NCBI GenBank assembly: GCA_002086835.1
Contig: MVIG01000018.1
Coordinates: 32,185-96,184, forward strand
Reading direction: 5' to 3'
Source: Mycolicibacterium porcinum
Lineage (GTDB): Bacteria; Actinomycetota; Actinomycetes; Mycobacteriales; Mycobacteriaceae
DNA: 64,000 bases
Below, piece by piece: positions 17,329-26,222 of the stretch. Each line of letters begins with the position of its first letter. Position 1 is the first letter of the stretch. The translations under genes and the position numbers were made by a program. The notes beneath the pieces were generated by a model, which worked only from the letters and a program-made list of their open reading frames with translations, was not told the DNA's origin and made no database searches.

Positions 17329-18795
17329 GTGACCCTACTTGAGCCAGAGCTCGAGGCGGAAGCCGAACCCGAGCTGAGCCGATTGACCCTGGTGGTCGGC
17401 GAACTGAACATCGACGTCGGGCTGCCTGCACACGTCAGCATCGCCCAATACATTCCCGATGTCATCGATATCGCGAATGAACAGATCACGAACCAGGACG
17501 CGATCGTCGAGTTCGACGCCGCCGACGGGCGGTGGACGCTGGCCCCGCTCGGCGGCGCGCCGATCGAACCGCACCTGTCCCTCGGCGAGGCCGGGGTCCA
17601 CGACGGCGACCTGTTGATGATCTGCGCGGTGGGCCAGCCGGTCAGCCCGCTGCTGTTCGACGACGTCGACGACACCCACGCCGCAGCGGCAGGCACCGTC
17701 CGCAGTTGGCTCGCGGACAAGGCGAACGCGCTGGCCGGGTTCGGTGTCACCGCGGCCGCCGCGGTCACGCTGGCCGGCGTCGTCGCACGCTGGACCGCCC
17801 AGCCCGCCGTCCCCGCGGCGGTGCTGGCCCTCGGCGTGACGGGAATGGTGCTGGCCTGCCTGGTGGCGCACCGGCCCGCAGCCGCCGCGGCGCCGGCGTG
17901 GATCACCGCGGTGTCGACCCCGCTGGTGTTCGCGGGCTCGCTGTACCTGGTGCCCGGCGGTTCCGGCGCGACATCGCTGCCGATGGCGTTCGCCCTGACC
18001 GCTTTCGGTGCGCTCCTGGTACTCCTCGTCTCGGGCAGCGGGTCTGCCGTGTACACCGCGATCATCACGGCGTGCGCTTTCGGCGGCGTCAGTTCGACGG
18101 CGATGTTGCTGTGGCAGGCGCCCATCCGCGCCGTGGGCGCTTTGCTCGCCACAGTCGCCGTTATCGTCGTCTACCTCGCGCCGCGGGTGACCATCGGGCT
18201 GTCGAAGCTCCCGATCCCACGGGTGCCGACGGCCGGTGAACCGCTCGACGACATCGAGACCCAGGGCGGCCCAACTGTCGAGGGCGTCAACGCGATCGGC
18301 AAGCAGATCATCCCCACCGAGGAAGACCTGATCAGCCGCGTCCGCCGGGCCAATCAACACCTCACCGGGATTCTCGTCGCGGCCGCCCTCGCGGCCCTGG
18401 TCGGCTGTTACCTGGCCGTGGATGTCAGCGACGGGTTCTATTGGCAGGGCACCGTTTTCGCCGTCATGGTGGCGACGGTGCTGTGCCTGCGCGGTCGCGG
18501 CCACCATGACCTGGTGCAATCGGCCACGCTCATCGGCAGCGGACTGACCATCGCTGTCGCCGTGGTCCTCAAGACCGCGCTGAACGTCGAGGGCTGGCAG
18601 GCCCGTGCTGTGGTCGTGCTGCTCGCCCTGATGGCGCTGATCCTGGCCTGCGGGCTGGTCGCACCGCTGCGCGAGTTCTCCCCGGTGGCGCGGCGCCAGG
18701 TCGAGATACTCGAATACATCGCGGTGGGATCGCTTTTCCCGCTGTGCTTCTGGATCGTCCGGGTCTACGCGTTCTTCCGCGAGATGCGCCTCTGA
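17329..18795 (+). CDS. eccD: EccD-type ESX membrane channel protein (copy B, divergent from eccC)
   Basis: This 488-residue protein has an acidic N-terminus, a ubiquitin-like domain (about 15-100; LTLVVGELNIDVGLPAHV) and about 11 transmembrane segments ending in FWIVRVYAFFREMRL. The GTG at 17329 is chosen for its AGGAGG site 11 bases upstream; GTG 17290 in the same frame is an alternative. Position and orientation, divergent from eccC, match eccD4 in the classic ESX-4 locus. Its sequence differs substantially from copy A, so this is an ancient paralogue pair and not a recent duplication. Its stop codon directly abuts the stop of convergent eccB. Together the two could supply both EccD positions of one protomer. 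Confidence 0.88.
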   Translation: MTLLEPELEAEAEPELSRLTLVVGELNIDVGLPAHVSIAQYIPDVIDIANEQITNQDAIVEFDAADGRWTLAPLGGAPIEPHLSLGEAGVHDGDLLMICAVGQPVSPLLFDDVDDTHAAAAGTVRSWLADKANALAGFGVTAAAAVTLAGVVARWTAQPAVPAAVLALGVTGMVLACLVAHRPAAAAAPAWITAVSTPLVFAGSLYLVPGGSGATSLPMAFALTAFGALLVLLVSGSGSAVYTAIITACAFGGVSSTAMLLWQAPIRAVGALLATVAVIVVYLAPRVTIGLSKLPIPRVPTAGEPLDDIETQGGPTVEGVNAIGKQIIPTEEDLISRVRRANQHLTGILVAAALAALVGCYLAVDVSDGFYWQGTVFAVMVATVLCLRGRGHHDLVQSATLIGSGLTIAVAVVLKTALNVEGWQARAVVVLLALMALILACGLVAPLREFSPVARRQVEILEYIAVGSLFPLCFWIVRVYAFFREMRL

Positions 18796-20301
18796 CTACG
18801 GCTTACCCGTCGACACCTTGCTGCTGTCGGGGTCGGCCGCCATCCCGTCATGGGCGACCAGCGCCGCCTCCTGGGACAGTTCCGGTCCGGCCGGCAACAG
18901 CGATAGCACCGCCCACGGCGCCCACTGCGGGGCGTTGACCGGGCCGTCGGGAACCTTGACGCCGGCGACCCCGAGCACCTCGGCCGTCGGAAAATCCTTG
19001 ATGTGGTAGCGCACTCCGGTGTCGGACACGTAGAATAGCTGCCCCGTCGCGCGGCTGTCCGGATCGTTGCCGGTGGCCTGCACGTACTCCCCGGCGCCCG
19101 GGGTGAGGTACACCGAGTCGGCACCGGCACCGGCGCCGTCGGCGCTCGCCAGCCGGACCGTCTGGGCTCCCTCGGCGGTGGGCAGCCGGTGCCCCACCAG
19201 CAGCCGCACGTTCGCGCGGGCGTCGGTGTTGGACCGCTGCCAGCCCATACACACCACGCGATCCGGGTTGGGCGGCACCATGCGGGGCGATTGCAGGGGG
19301 TAATGGTCGGTCGCCAACCGGTGCACGGTCGGCACCTCGGCGAGCGTCGCGGGGGCGATCTCGTCGGCCTGCCCGGTGGCCACCTCGCCGGACGCGCCGT
19401 AGCGGATGATGTCTGCGGTGGCCTGCGATACCGGCTGCAGGCCCTCGCGCAACACGACGTAGAGCTGTTCGCCCCGGGAGTCGACGGACTTCACGATGGC
19501 GCCCACCGGATGCTCCGGCCCGAGCGGTCCCGGCTCCCCCGAACCCTGGATGGCCACCGGGGTGATCGGGTCGACCAGCGGGAAGGTGTTGAGCACCGAC
19601 AGTGACATGGGCCGGGTGGCCGCGCCCTGGAGGTGAAGGCCGTTGACCAGAACCGGATCCGACATGTCGATCGGGGCCCGCACACCGCCATAGATGAGAT
19701 AGGTGGTGCCGCCGGATTCGGTGAGGATCGCCTCGTCGGACTCGGCGGGGCGGATGCCGCCGTCGAGCACCGGGTCGTTGGCCAGCACCGTGGTCTGCAG
19801 GCTGGACGTGCCGGTGGTTTCGGTGACGGCCGGTGTCAGCAGGTTGTCGCACACGGTCCACGACGACATCGCCAGGTCGTCGCCGCGGTTGATGCTCGTG
19901 GGCGCGCCGACGATGCCGACCATCGGACCGCGCGGTACGGCGTCGAGGAACTTGTCGTCGACCTGCTTGGGACTGTCGTTCTTGCCGACGATCAGCCGCG
20001 CCGAGGCCAGGTTCAGCACGGGATGGATCTGCTCGCCGATGCGCACGAACGGCGCACCGCTGGACTTGCTCAGCACGATCTGCGCATCACCGAGATTGGG
20101 TGTGGGCTTGAAGAACGCCATCACCGCCGAGGCCCCGGCGATCAGGACGGCGATCACCACTCCCACGATCAGGGCCCGCATCTGGCCGCGCATCGGGTCG
20201 TGGATCATCCGCGAATCGCCCCGGATGAGTGCGTGCTCAAGGCGGCGGATCAGGAAACGGTAGCCGTTCACCTGTGCGCGAGTGGTAACTTGCGCTGGCA
20301 T
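18796..20301 (-). CDS. eccB: EccB, ESX core membrane/periplasmic protein
   Basis: This 501-residue protein has the typical EccB opening (PAQVTTRAQVNGYRFLIRRLEHALIRGD). It has a single transmembrane helix at about 45-66 and a large periplasmic domain with the repeated beta/alpha layout and two Cys (about 151 and 351) that may form a disulfide. EccB links EccD/EccC to the periplasmic ring of the secretion complex. The stop codon abuts the stop of convergent eccD copy B without a gap. The start is 62 bases from the divergent eccE start, leaving room for a shared promoter region. Confidence 0.95.
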   Translation of the reverse strand: MPAQVTTRAQVNGYRFLIRRLEHALIRGDSRMIHDPMRGQMRALIVGVVIAVLIAGASAVMAFFKPTPNLGDAQIVLSKSSGAPFVRIGEQIHPVLNLASARLIVGKNDSPKQVDDKFLDAVPRGPMVGIVGAPTSINRGDDLAMSSWTVCDNLLTPAVTETTGTSSLQTTVLANDPVLDGGIRPAESDEAILTESGGTTYLIYGGVRAPIDMSDPVLVNGLHLQGAATRPMSLSVLNTFPLVDPITPVAIQGSGEPGPLGPEHPVGAIVKSVDSRGEQLYVVLREGLQPVSQATADIIRYGASGEVATGQADEIAPATLAEVPTVHRLATDHYPLQSPRMVPPNPDRVVCMGWQRSNTDARANVRLLVGHRLPTAEGAQTVRLASADGAGAGADSVYLTPGAGEYVQATGNDPDSRATGQLFYVSDTGVRYHIKDFPTAEVLGVAGVKVPDGPVNAPQWAPWAVLSLLPAGPELSQEAALVAHDGMAADPDSSKVSTGKP

Positions 20302-20363
20302 GCGTAGTGTTTAGCACGTCCGCACCACCTCGACATGACGTCCGAGCGCCTACTCGAAAAGCG

Positions 20364-22055
20364 ATGCGTCCATTGACTTTCGCAGCAAAGCTGACCACCG
20401 CCGGCGATACCGGCCCGCAGCGGGTCTTCCCCCTGGTCGACCTGGTCGCCCTGCAAATTATCGTCGTCGTAGGTATCGGTACCGCCGTCCTACTGGAGCG
20501 GCCGGGCTGGCAGGGCGCGGTCGCGGGCTTGGCGGTGGCCCTGCTGGTGGTAGCTCCGGTCGTACGGGGGACGACGGCACCCCGGGCGCTGGCACTGCGC
20601 GGCAGGTTCGTGCGCAACCGGCGGCGACGCACGGGTAAAACCGCGTCGGGCTCCCTGCCCGCCGAGCCGTTCGACGTCCCCACCCCCGACGGTCTGCAGA
20701 TCGGATTCCGTTGGAACGGTTCAACGTTGCTGTCCTTGCTCAAGATCGACGAAAACCCCAGGGCGTTGACCGTTTTGGAGCCAGGGGTCACCGTTTCCGG
20801 CGAGATGGTTCCCGTGCAGGCCCTGCTGGAGTGCCTGCGCCAGTTCGACATCACGCTCGAGTCCATCGACATCATCAGTCAGGGCGCCCGCTCGGCCGGT
20901 CACACCGACGTCGCCGCGGTCTACGACTCGGTGTTGGGACCGTTGCCCGCGATCGCCCAGCGCACCGTGTGGATTGCGGTGCGGTTCAATCCGTCACGCT
21001 GTGCGGAGGCGGTCCGTCGCCGCGGCGGTGACCGTGACGGCATCCTGCGCGCCGCCACCACCGCCACCCGCCGCGTCGCCAACCGGCTGGCCGAGGCCGG
21101 CCTACAGCCCCAGTTCCTGTCCGCGAGCGGCATCGCGGCGGCCACCAATCAGCTCAGCGACGGCGTCAATCTCGGCACCGTCGAAGAAACCTGGGAGGAC
21201 TGCCGCGAGGGCCACTTCCGGTTGTCCAGCTTCGCCGTTGAACCGAACATGCTGACCACGCCGGGCCTCGGACTGTTGTGGACGGTGCCGAGCTACTCCA
21301 CCACGGTGTGTCTGTCGCTGCGGGAGGCGGCCGAGGAAGACCTGGTGCAGGTTCGCGGGCTGGTCCGTTTCGACAGCGACGTGCGTGTCCCCACCCACCT
21401 GCGCGGCCTCATCCCGCTGCACGGTCAGCAGTTCTCCGCGCTGGCCGCCACCCTTCCGATCCCGACGGTGCCCGGGGCCGACCATATCGAGCACTGGGCG
21501 TCGGGCCTTCGCAGCGACGCGTTGAGCGAGCTGGCGCTGCCCGCCTCGGGCTGCGGTCAGGTGATCGGCGCCGACGAACAGGGGCGAGCCGTCGCGCTCC
21601 CGGTGTTCGGCCCACAGATTCGCCGCGTGGAGATCGTCGGGACGCTGCACCTGGCCCAGCAGGTGGTGCTGCGCGCGCTGGCCCTCGGTGCCCGGGTGTT
21701 GGTGCACAGCCGGCGGCCCGCGTTCTGGCGCGACATGGTCGAGGTGGTCGGGCGCCATGACCTGCTGTGGGTCGCGGACTTCAACCGCCGCACCATCCAG
21801 GCCGGCGCCGAGCGCAACTACACGGTCGAGATGTTCGACGGTGTTCCCGAGCAGTCGGTCCGGATCGGGGTCACCACCATGGTGCTCACCCCGCCGAACA
21901 CCCCCGCTGGGCAGGCCGACGTGGTCCTGGACCTGATCTCACTGGAGCACGACACCGTCAAGGTCAGCACCCAGGCCGGCTCGGCGGTGGTCACGATGGT
22001 CGCCACCGACGACGAGATGCGTTATCTGCGAGCATCCGCGAACAGCATTGACTGA
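20364..22055 (+). CDS. eccE: EccE-type ESX membrane protein
   Basis: This 563-residue protein has two adjacent N-terminal transmembrane helices (about 22-70) and a large cytosolic domain with RTVWIAVRFNP and LGLLWTVPSY segments, as in EccE. EccE sits at the periphery of the ESX membrane complex. Classical M. tuberculosis ESX-4 lacks EccE, whereas ESX-4 of M. abscessus and some other loci have it, so this system is of the more complete kind. The ATG at 20364 is chosen because it leaves space for a divergent promoter with eccB; GTG 20307 is in frame and would add 19 residues. The next gene starts 15 bases downstream and may be co-transcribed. Confidence 0.85.
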   Translation: MRPLTFAAKLTTAGDTGPQRVFPLVDLVALQIIVVVGIGTAVLLERPGWQGAVAGLAVALLVVAPVVRGTTAPRALALRGRFVRNRRRRTGKTASGSLPAEPFDVPTPDGLQIGFRWNGSTLLSLLKIDENPRALTVLEPGVTVSGEMVPVQALLECLRQFDITLESIDIISQGARSAGHTDVAAVYDSVLGPLPAIAQRTVWIAVRFNPSRCAEAVRRRGGDRDGILRAATTATRRVANRLAEAGLQPQFLSASGIAAATNQLSDGVNLGTVEETWEDCREGHFRLSSFAVEPNMLTTPGLGLLWTVPSYSTTVCLSLREAAEEDLVQVRGLVRFDSDVRVPTHLRGLIPLHGQQFSALAATLPIPTVPGADHIEHWASGLRSDALSELALPASGCGQVIGADEQGRAVALPVFGPQIRRVEIVGTLHLAQQVVLRALALGARVLVHSRRPAFWRDMVEVVGRHDLLWVADFNRRTIQAGAERNYTVEMFDGVPEQSVRIGVTTMVLTPPNTPAGQADVVLDLISLEHDTVKVSTQAGSAVVTMVATDDEMRYLRASANSID

Positions 22056-22070
22056 TGTGAAGGAGTGATC

Positions 22071-22796
22071 GTGGTCAATCCGCTTCACCGCAACCTGTCG
22101 ATCGCCGTGGTGGTGCTCGGCCTGGCCGCCTATGGCGTGAGTTTCGGCCCGGCGGCCGAAGGCGGCGGGACCGACTGGCACGTCAGGTTCGCAGTGCTGG
22201 CCGGCCTGGCCACCGCAATCGGCTTGCTGCCCAAGCAGACTGCCCGCCCATGGCTGCCCGCCCTCCTGGCCGCCGCGGGTTTCCTCGACGCACTGTCGAG
22301 CGCCGTGGCCTCCTCGGCAGGAGCCTCGGGGTGGGTGCTGACCACCATCGCAGTGCTCAACGGATTGCAGGCCGCGGCAGCCATCGCTGTGCTGTGGCTG
22401 GCACCGGAGGCTCCGGCCGCGGCGTCTGCCGCCGGCGGATACGAGGCCTACCTCGACTACTACAACCAGGCCGTGCAGCAGTACTACCAGCAGGCCGCGG
22501 TGGCTCAACCGGATTCGGCACAGCGCAGTGCCTACGGTCAGGCTCATGCCCAGGGCTACGGGCATTCTCAAGCCCACTCCCAGCCCACCCAACAGGCACC
22601 CCAGTACGGCGACTACGCCGATCTGCTTTCGCCGCAACAGGATTACGGCCGGGCCACCACCGCGACACCAGCCCACTCCGACGGATTTGCGGCTCCGCCC
22701 GGGCGTGCGGGTGCGGGCCCGGCCACTAACCGCGCGGCCGAGTCAGCCGATGCAGCAGCCACGCCGCAGGCACCGTGGCCACCAACGTCACGATGA
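22071..22796 (+). CDS. DUF5336-like membrane protein (34-kDa-antigen type)
   Basis: This protein of about 241 residues has four hydrophobic segments in the first 120 residues and then a Tyr/Gln/Ala-rich low-complexity tail (YNQAVQQYYQQAAVAQ, then HSQAHSQPTQQAPQYG). That layout is seen in the mycobacterial 34-kDa antigenic protein family (Rv0954 type). Function is unknown. GTG 22071 has an AGGAG site 6 bases upstream, so it is preferred to GTG 22065. It lies 15 bases after eccE on the same strand and may share its transcript. Its last 71 bases overlap the convergent acyltransferase gene. Confidence 0.7.
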   Translation: MVNPLHRNLSIAVVVLGLAAYGVSFGPAAEGGGTDWHVRFAVLAGLATAIGLLPKQTARPWLPALLAAAGFLDALSSAVASSAGASGWVLTTIAVLNGLQAAAAIAVLWLAPEAPAAASAAGGYEAYLDYYNQAVQQYYQQAAVAQPDSAQRSAYGQAHAQGYGHSQAHSQPTQQAPQYGDYADLLSPQQDYGRATTATPAHSDGFAAPPGRAGAGPATNRAAESADAAATPQAPWPPTSR

Positions 22797-23886
22797 ACAA
22801 CACGGTGGCCGAACCGGTGTAGACGTTCCAGCCCAGCACGAACTCCATGACCAGATCCATGGCGACGACGTGCAGCAGGAACACCTCGTAGGAAATCTCG
22901 CCGAGGGCAACCATCGGCCTGCTGCCCATGAACCGGGCGTAGAGACCATTCCCGCCCAGCGCCAGCGGGGCCACCACCAGGGTCGCGATGACCGCATAGA
23001 ACAGGGTTTTCGACAGGTCCTCACTCAGGTTGAGGGCGGGTGCCGTGACGACGCCGGCGATCGGGGTCGAGACCACCAGATAGCAGGCCAGAGCCAGCGG
23101 CAACGCCGCCATCGCATAGCAGCGCACGCCCATCGTGCCGAGCACTGCCAGCACCATCCCGCCGACGAACCAGACCAGGTAGTGCGGCAGCCAGGCGCCG
23201 CCGCCCACCGGCATCCAGTCGGCGTTGTGCAGCAGCACCAGCCAGACCGGGCTCATCGCGGCCAGGCCGGCCAGCCCGACCAGCAGCAGGATCGGACGAA
23301 ACCGCCTGCGGCACAACACCACCAACAACAAATAGGCCAGCAGTGGCAGCACCGCATAGAACGCCACCTCCACCGCAAGGCTCCACATCTGGCTCAGCCC
23401 CTGGTGGAGGTACTCCGTGAAGTAGTTGTCGCTGTAGATCTGGGTGAGGGTCAGGTTGCGCAGCAGGCCGGTCCAGGTGTGCCCGGGATTCGGTTGCACG
23501 GGCCGCAGTTCGTAGATGCCGTAGACGACGAGGACCGTGACGACGTAGGCGGGCATGATGCGGCGGAACCGGTTTCGCGCATAGCGCCGGGTGCTCGGCG
23601 CGTCGGATCCCGTGGCGGCCGCCCGCACCCATGGACGAAACAGCAGTAGACCCGAGAGCACGAAGAAGATCGCGACCCCCACCTCAAGGCGGGCACTCAT
23701 CAGGCCCAGGTAGCCCTGGGAGAGCAGGCCGGTGCCGTAGGCGGCGTGCGTTCCCATCACGGTCATCGCGGCCACCGCCCGCACCCCGGTCAGCGCGGCG
23801 ACCCGGTCGGCGTGCCCGATCTGCTCGAGCCCGCCCTGATCGTCCTCCGCCACCGTGCTCCTTGGTCGGTTCGCCTCCGTGGCCAT
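22726..23886 (-). CDS. Acyltransferase 3 family membrane protein
   Basis: This 386-residue integral membrane protein has about ten transmembrane helices. The family signature is at the N-terminus: RVAALTGVRAVAAMTVMGTHAAYG, with the catalytic-type His at the end of helix 1, then RRYARNRFRRIMPAY. Acyltransferase-3 proteins move acyl groups onto cell-surface glycans, lipids or antibiotics; the acceptor here is unknown. ATG 23886 is preferred. It is divergent from the glutamate-cysteine-ligase-like gene, with 48 bases between the starts. It borders the ESX locus but need not be part of it. Confidence 0.85.
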   Translation of the reverse strand: MATEANRPRSTVAEDDQGGLEQIGHADRVAALTGVRAVAAMTVMGTHAAYGTGLLSQGYLGLMSARLEVGVAIFFVLSGLLLFRPWVRAAATGSDAPSTRRYARNRFRRIMPAYVVTVLVVYGIYELRPVQPNPGHTWTGLLRNLTLTQIYSDNYFTEYLHQGLSQMWSLAVEVAFYAVLPLLAYLLLVVLCRRRFRPILLLVGLAGLAAMSPVWLVLLHNADWMPVGGGAWLPHYLVWFVGGMVLAVLGTMGVRCYAMAALPLALACYLVVSTPIAGVVTAPALNLSEDLSKTLFYAVIATLVVAPLALGGNGLYARFMGSRPMVALGEISYEVFLLHVVAMDLVMEFVLGWNVYTGSATVLFIVTLVATVPAAWLLHRLTRPRG

Positions 23887-23934
23887 TTGGCCATTCTGCT
23901 GCGCGGACGGCCGTTCGCGTTGTTGCATCGCGGT

Positions 23935-25404
23935 GTGGGTGAAGAGGTCAAGAACACCGAGTTCAGCCGCGCGCACCGGCAGGAGTACCGGCGCAAGGTC
24001 CAGCTGTGCCTGGACGTGTTCGAAACCATGCTGGCGCAGTCGAGTTTCGAATTCGAGCGTCCCTTGACCGGCATGGAGATCGAATGCAACCTCGTGGACG
24101 AGGAATACCAGCCCGCGATGACCAACCAGGAGGTGCTGGCCTCCATCGCCGATCCCGCATATCAGACCGAATTGGGCTCCTACAACATCGAATTCAACGT
24201 CCCCCCGCGCCCGCTGCCCGGCCGGGCCGCGCTGGACCTCGAAGATGAGGTCCGGCGCAGCCTCAACGCCGCAGAGATCAAGGCCAACCAGGACGGCGCG
24301 CACATCGTGATGGTGGGCATCCTGCCGACGCTGATGCCCGAACATCTCTCCGACGGCTGGATGAGCGAGTCGACGCGCCATCAAGCCCTCAACGATTCGA
24401 TCTTCACCGCCCGCGGTGAGGACATGCCGATCGACATCTCCGGGCCGGAACGGCTGAGCCTGCAGTCGGCGTCCATCGCGCCCGAGTCCGCGTGCACCAG
24501 CATGCAGCTGCACCTGCAGGTCTCACCCGCCGATTTCGCCCGCAACTGGAATGCCGCCCAGGTGCTGGCCGGCCCGCAGCTCGCGGTCGGAGCCAACTCG
24601 CCGTACTTCTTCGGTCACCAGCTGTGGGCCGAAACCCGCATCGAGTTGTTCGCGCAATCCACCGACACCCGGCCCGACGAGCTGAAGGCCCAGGGCGTGC
24701 GGCCGCGGGTCTGGTTCGGCGAGCGCTGGATCACCTCGATCTTCGACCTGTTCGAGGAGAACGTGCGGTACTTCCCGTCTTTGCTGCCGGAGCTGTCCGA
24801 CGAGGATCCCGTCGCCGAGCTCGCGGCAGGCCGGGCGCCTCAGCTCGCCGAGCTGCGGTTGCACAACGGGACCATCTACCGGTGGAACCGCCCGGTGTAC
24901 GACGTGGTGGACGGTGTTCCCCATCTACGGGTCGAGAACCGTGTGCTGCCTGCCGGCCCGACCGTGGTGGACATGCTGGCCAATGCGGCGTTCTATTACG
25001 GCCTATTGCGCACGCTGTCCGAAGAAGACCGGCCGTTGTGGACCAAGATGAGCTTCGCCGCGGCCCACCACAACTTCCTCGAGGGCGCCCAGCACGGTCT
25101 GGATGCCCGGCTGTACTGGCCCGGCCTTGGCGAGGTGACGCCCGACGAACTGGTGCTGCGCAAGCTGCTCCCGATGGCTCACGACGGGCTGCGCCGCTGG
25201 GGTGTGGCGGGGGAAGTGTGCGACCGCTATCTCGGGGTGATCGAAGGCCGCGCGAAGGCCGGACAGACGGGCTCGACCTGGCAGGTGGCGACCGTGCAGA
25301 AGCTGCAGTCGCAGGGGTTGACCAGGCCCAAGGCGCTGGCGGAAATGTTGCGGGAGTATGTCCAGCGGATGCACAGTAATGAGCCCGTCCATACCTGGGA
25401 TTGA
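23935..25404 (+). CDS. Glutamate-cysteine ligase family (GCS2) protein, Rv3698-like
   Basis: This 489-residue ATP-grasp-like carboxylate-amine ligase has the fold of GCS2 enzymes: GMEIECNLVDE near residue 45, YNIEFNVPPRP near 85 and LWTKMSFAAAHHNFLEG near 370. Family members join glutamate to an amine such as cysteine. Position next to the Rv3699-like methyltransferase matches Rv3698. The dedicated ergothioneine ligase EgtA is encoded separately at 36886-38166, so the substrate of this paralogue is open. GTG 23935 (protein GEEVKNTEF) is the best start available; no strong ribosome-binding site is present. Confidence 0.8.
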   Translation: MGEEVKNTEFSRAHRQEYRRKVQLCLDVFETMLAQSSFEFERPLTGMEIECNLVDEEYQPAMTNQEVLASIADPAYQTELGSYNIEFNVPPRPLPGRAALDLEDEVRRSLNAAEIKANQDGAHIVMVGILPTLMPEHLSDGWMSESTRHQALNDSIFTARGEDMPIDISGPERLSLQSASIAPESACTSMQLHLQVSPADFARNWNAAQVLAGPQLAVGANSPYFFGHQLWAETRIELFAQSTDTRPDELKAQGVRPRVWFGERWITSIFDLFEENVRYFPSLLPELSDEDPVAELAAGRAPQLAELRLHNGTIYRWNRPVYDVVDGVPHLRVENRVLPAGPTVVDMLANAAFYYGLLRTLSEEDRPLWTKMSFAAAHHNFLEGAQHGLDARLYWPGLGEVTPDELVLRKLLPMAHDGLRRWGVAGEVCDRYLGVIEGRAKAGQTGSTWQVATVQKLQSQGLTRPKALAEMLREYVQRMHSNEPVHTWD

Positions 25405-25422
25405 GGCGCGTACGTTGGAACC

Positions 25423-26106
25423 ATGACATCTGAACAGGTCCTGGACTGGGATGGCGCATACAAGGGGGAAGCAGGTTTCGAGGGCCCGCCGCCGTGGAAT
25501 ATCGGGGAGCCGCAGCCTGAACTCGCCGCGCTACATCGGGCCGGGAAGTTCGAAAGCGATGTGCTCGATGCGGGCTGCGGACATGCCGAGTTGTCGCTGG
25601 CGCTGGCGTCCGACGGCCTCACGGTTGTCGGGCTGGATCTGAGCCCGACTGCCATCGCCGCGGCCAACAACGCCGCGCAGGTGCGTGGCCTGTCGACGGC
25701 GAGTTTCGCCCAGGCCGACATCACATCGTTCACCGGTTATGACGGCCGGTTCAACACCGTGATCGATTCGACCCTGTTCCACTCGCTACCGGTCGAAGGA
25801 CGCGACGGATATCTGAAATCCATCCACCGGGCGTCGGCGCCGGGTGCGCATTACTACGTGCTGGTGTTCGCCAAAGGTGCGTTCCCCGTCGAAGTGGACA
25901 CCAAGCCCAACGAGGTCGACGAGGACGAGCTGCGGGCGGCGGTGTCGAGGTACTGGGAGGTCGACGAGATCCGTCCGGCTTTCATCCACGCCAATGCCGT
26001 CGCGCTGCCCACAGATGTGCCGTTCGAGTTGCCCAAGCACGACTTCGACGAGAAGGGCCGCATCAAGTTCCCGGCCTTCCTGTTGACCGCGCACAAGGCC
26101 GGCTGA
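25423..26106 (+). CDS. Class I SAM-dependent methyltransferase, Rv3699-like
   Basis: This 227-residue protein has the SAM-binding motif I VLDAGCGHAELSLALA near residue 45, the motif II strand VVGLDLSPTAI and the motif IV-like VIDSTLFHSLP. The substrate is unknown. It starts 18 bases after the GCS2-family gene. A TACGTT element at 25411-25416 sits 6 bases before the ATG and no ribosome-binding site is evident, so a leaderless transcript is possible. It is the last gene on the left that keeps mycobacterial gene order before the inserted 26-32 kb block. Confidence 0.85.
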   Translation: MTSEQVLDWDGAYKGEAGFEGPPPWNIGEPQPELAALHRAGKFESDVLDAGCGHAELSLALASDGLTVVGLDLSPTAIAAANNAAQVRGLSTASFAQADITSFTGYDGRFNTVIDSTLFHSLPVEGRDGYLKSIHRASAPGAHYYVLVFAKGAFPVEVDTKPNEVDEDELRAAVSRYWEVDEIRPAFIHANAVALPTDVPFELPKHDFDEKGRIKFPAFLLTAHKAG

Positions 26107-26145
26107 GGCAGGCCGTCTCGTCCGAGCGGTAGTCGACACCCGGGT

Positions 26146-26161
26146 GCCGAATCGATTTGGC
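26146..26161. promoter_or_regulatory. LacI-type operator 1
   Basis: The sequence GCCGAATCGATTTGGC is a near-perfect palindrome embedded in a longer inverted repeat (GGGTGCC ... GGCACCC). It lies 61 bases before the polyprenyl synthase start. It matches three other sites in this block with a CG centre typical of LacI-family operators, and would give autoregulation of the synthase-lacI pair. Confidence 0.75.
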
Positions 26162-26222
26162 ACCCGTCACTCGTGTCCGTATCCTGGTGGGATTCCTCGT
26201 ACCCACCGGAGAAGGGACCCGA

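Noticed and set aside
17244-18152. Upstream extension of the eccC frame to 18152
   Set aside because: This part is antisense to eccD copy B and reads as Ala/Ser/Thr-rich noise. TTG 17243 has a good ribosome-binding site and the protein then starts like other EccC proteins.
22726-24513. Acyltransferase frame starting at 24513
   Set aside because: The first 209 codons are antisense to the glutamate-cysteine-ligase-like gene. The family signature begins just after ATG 23886.
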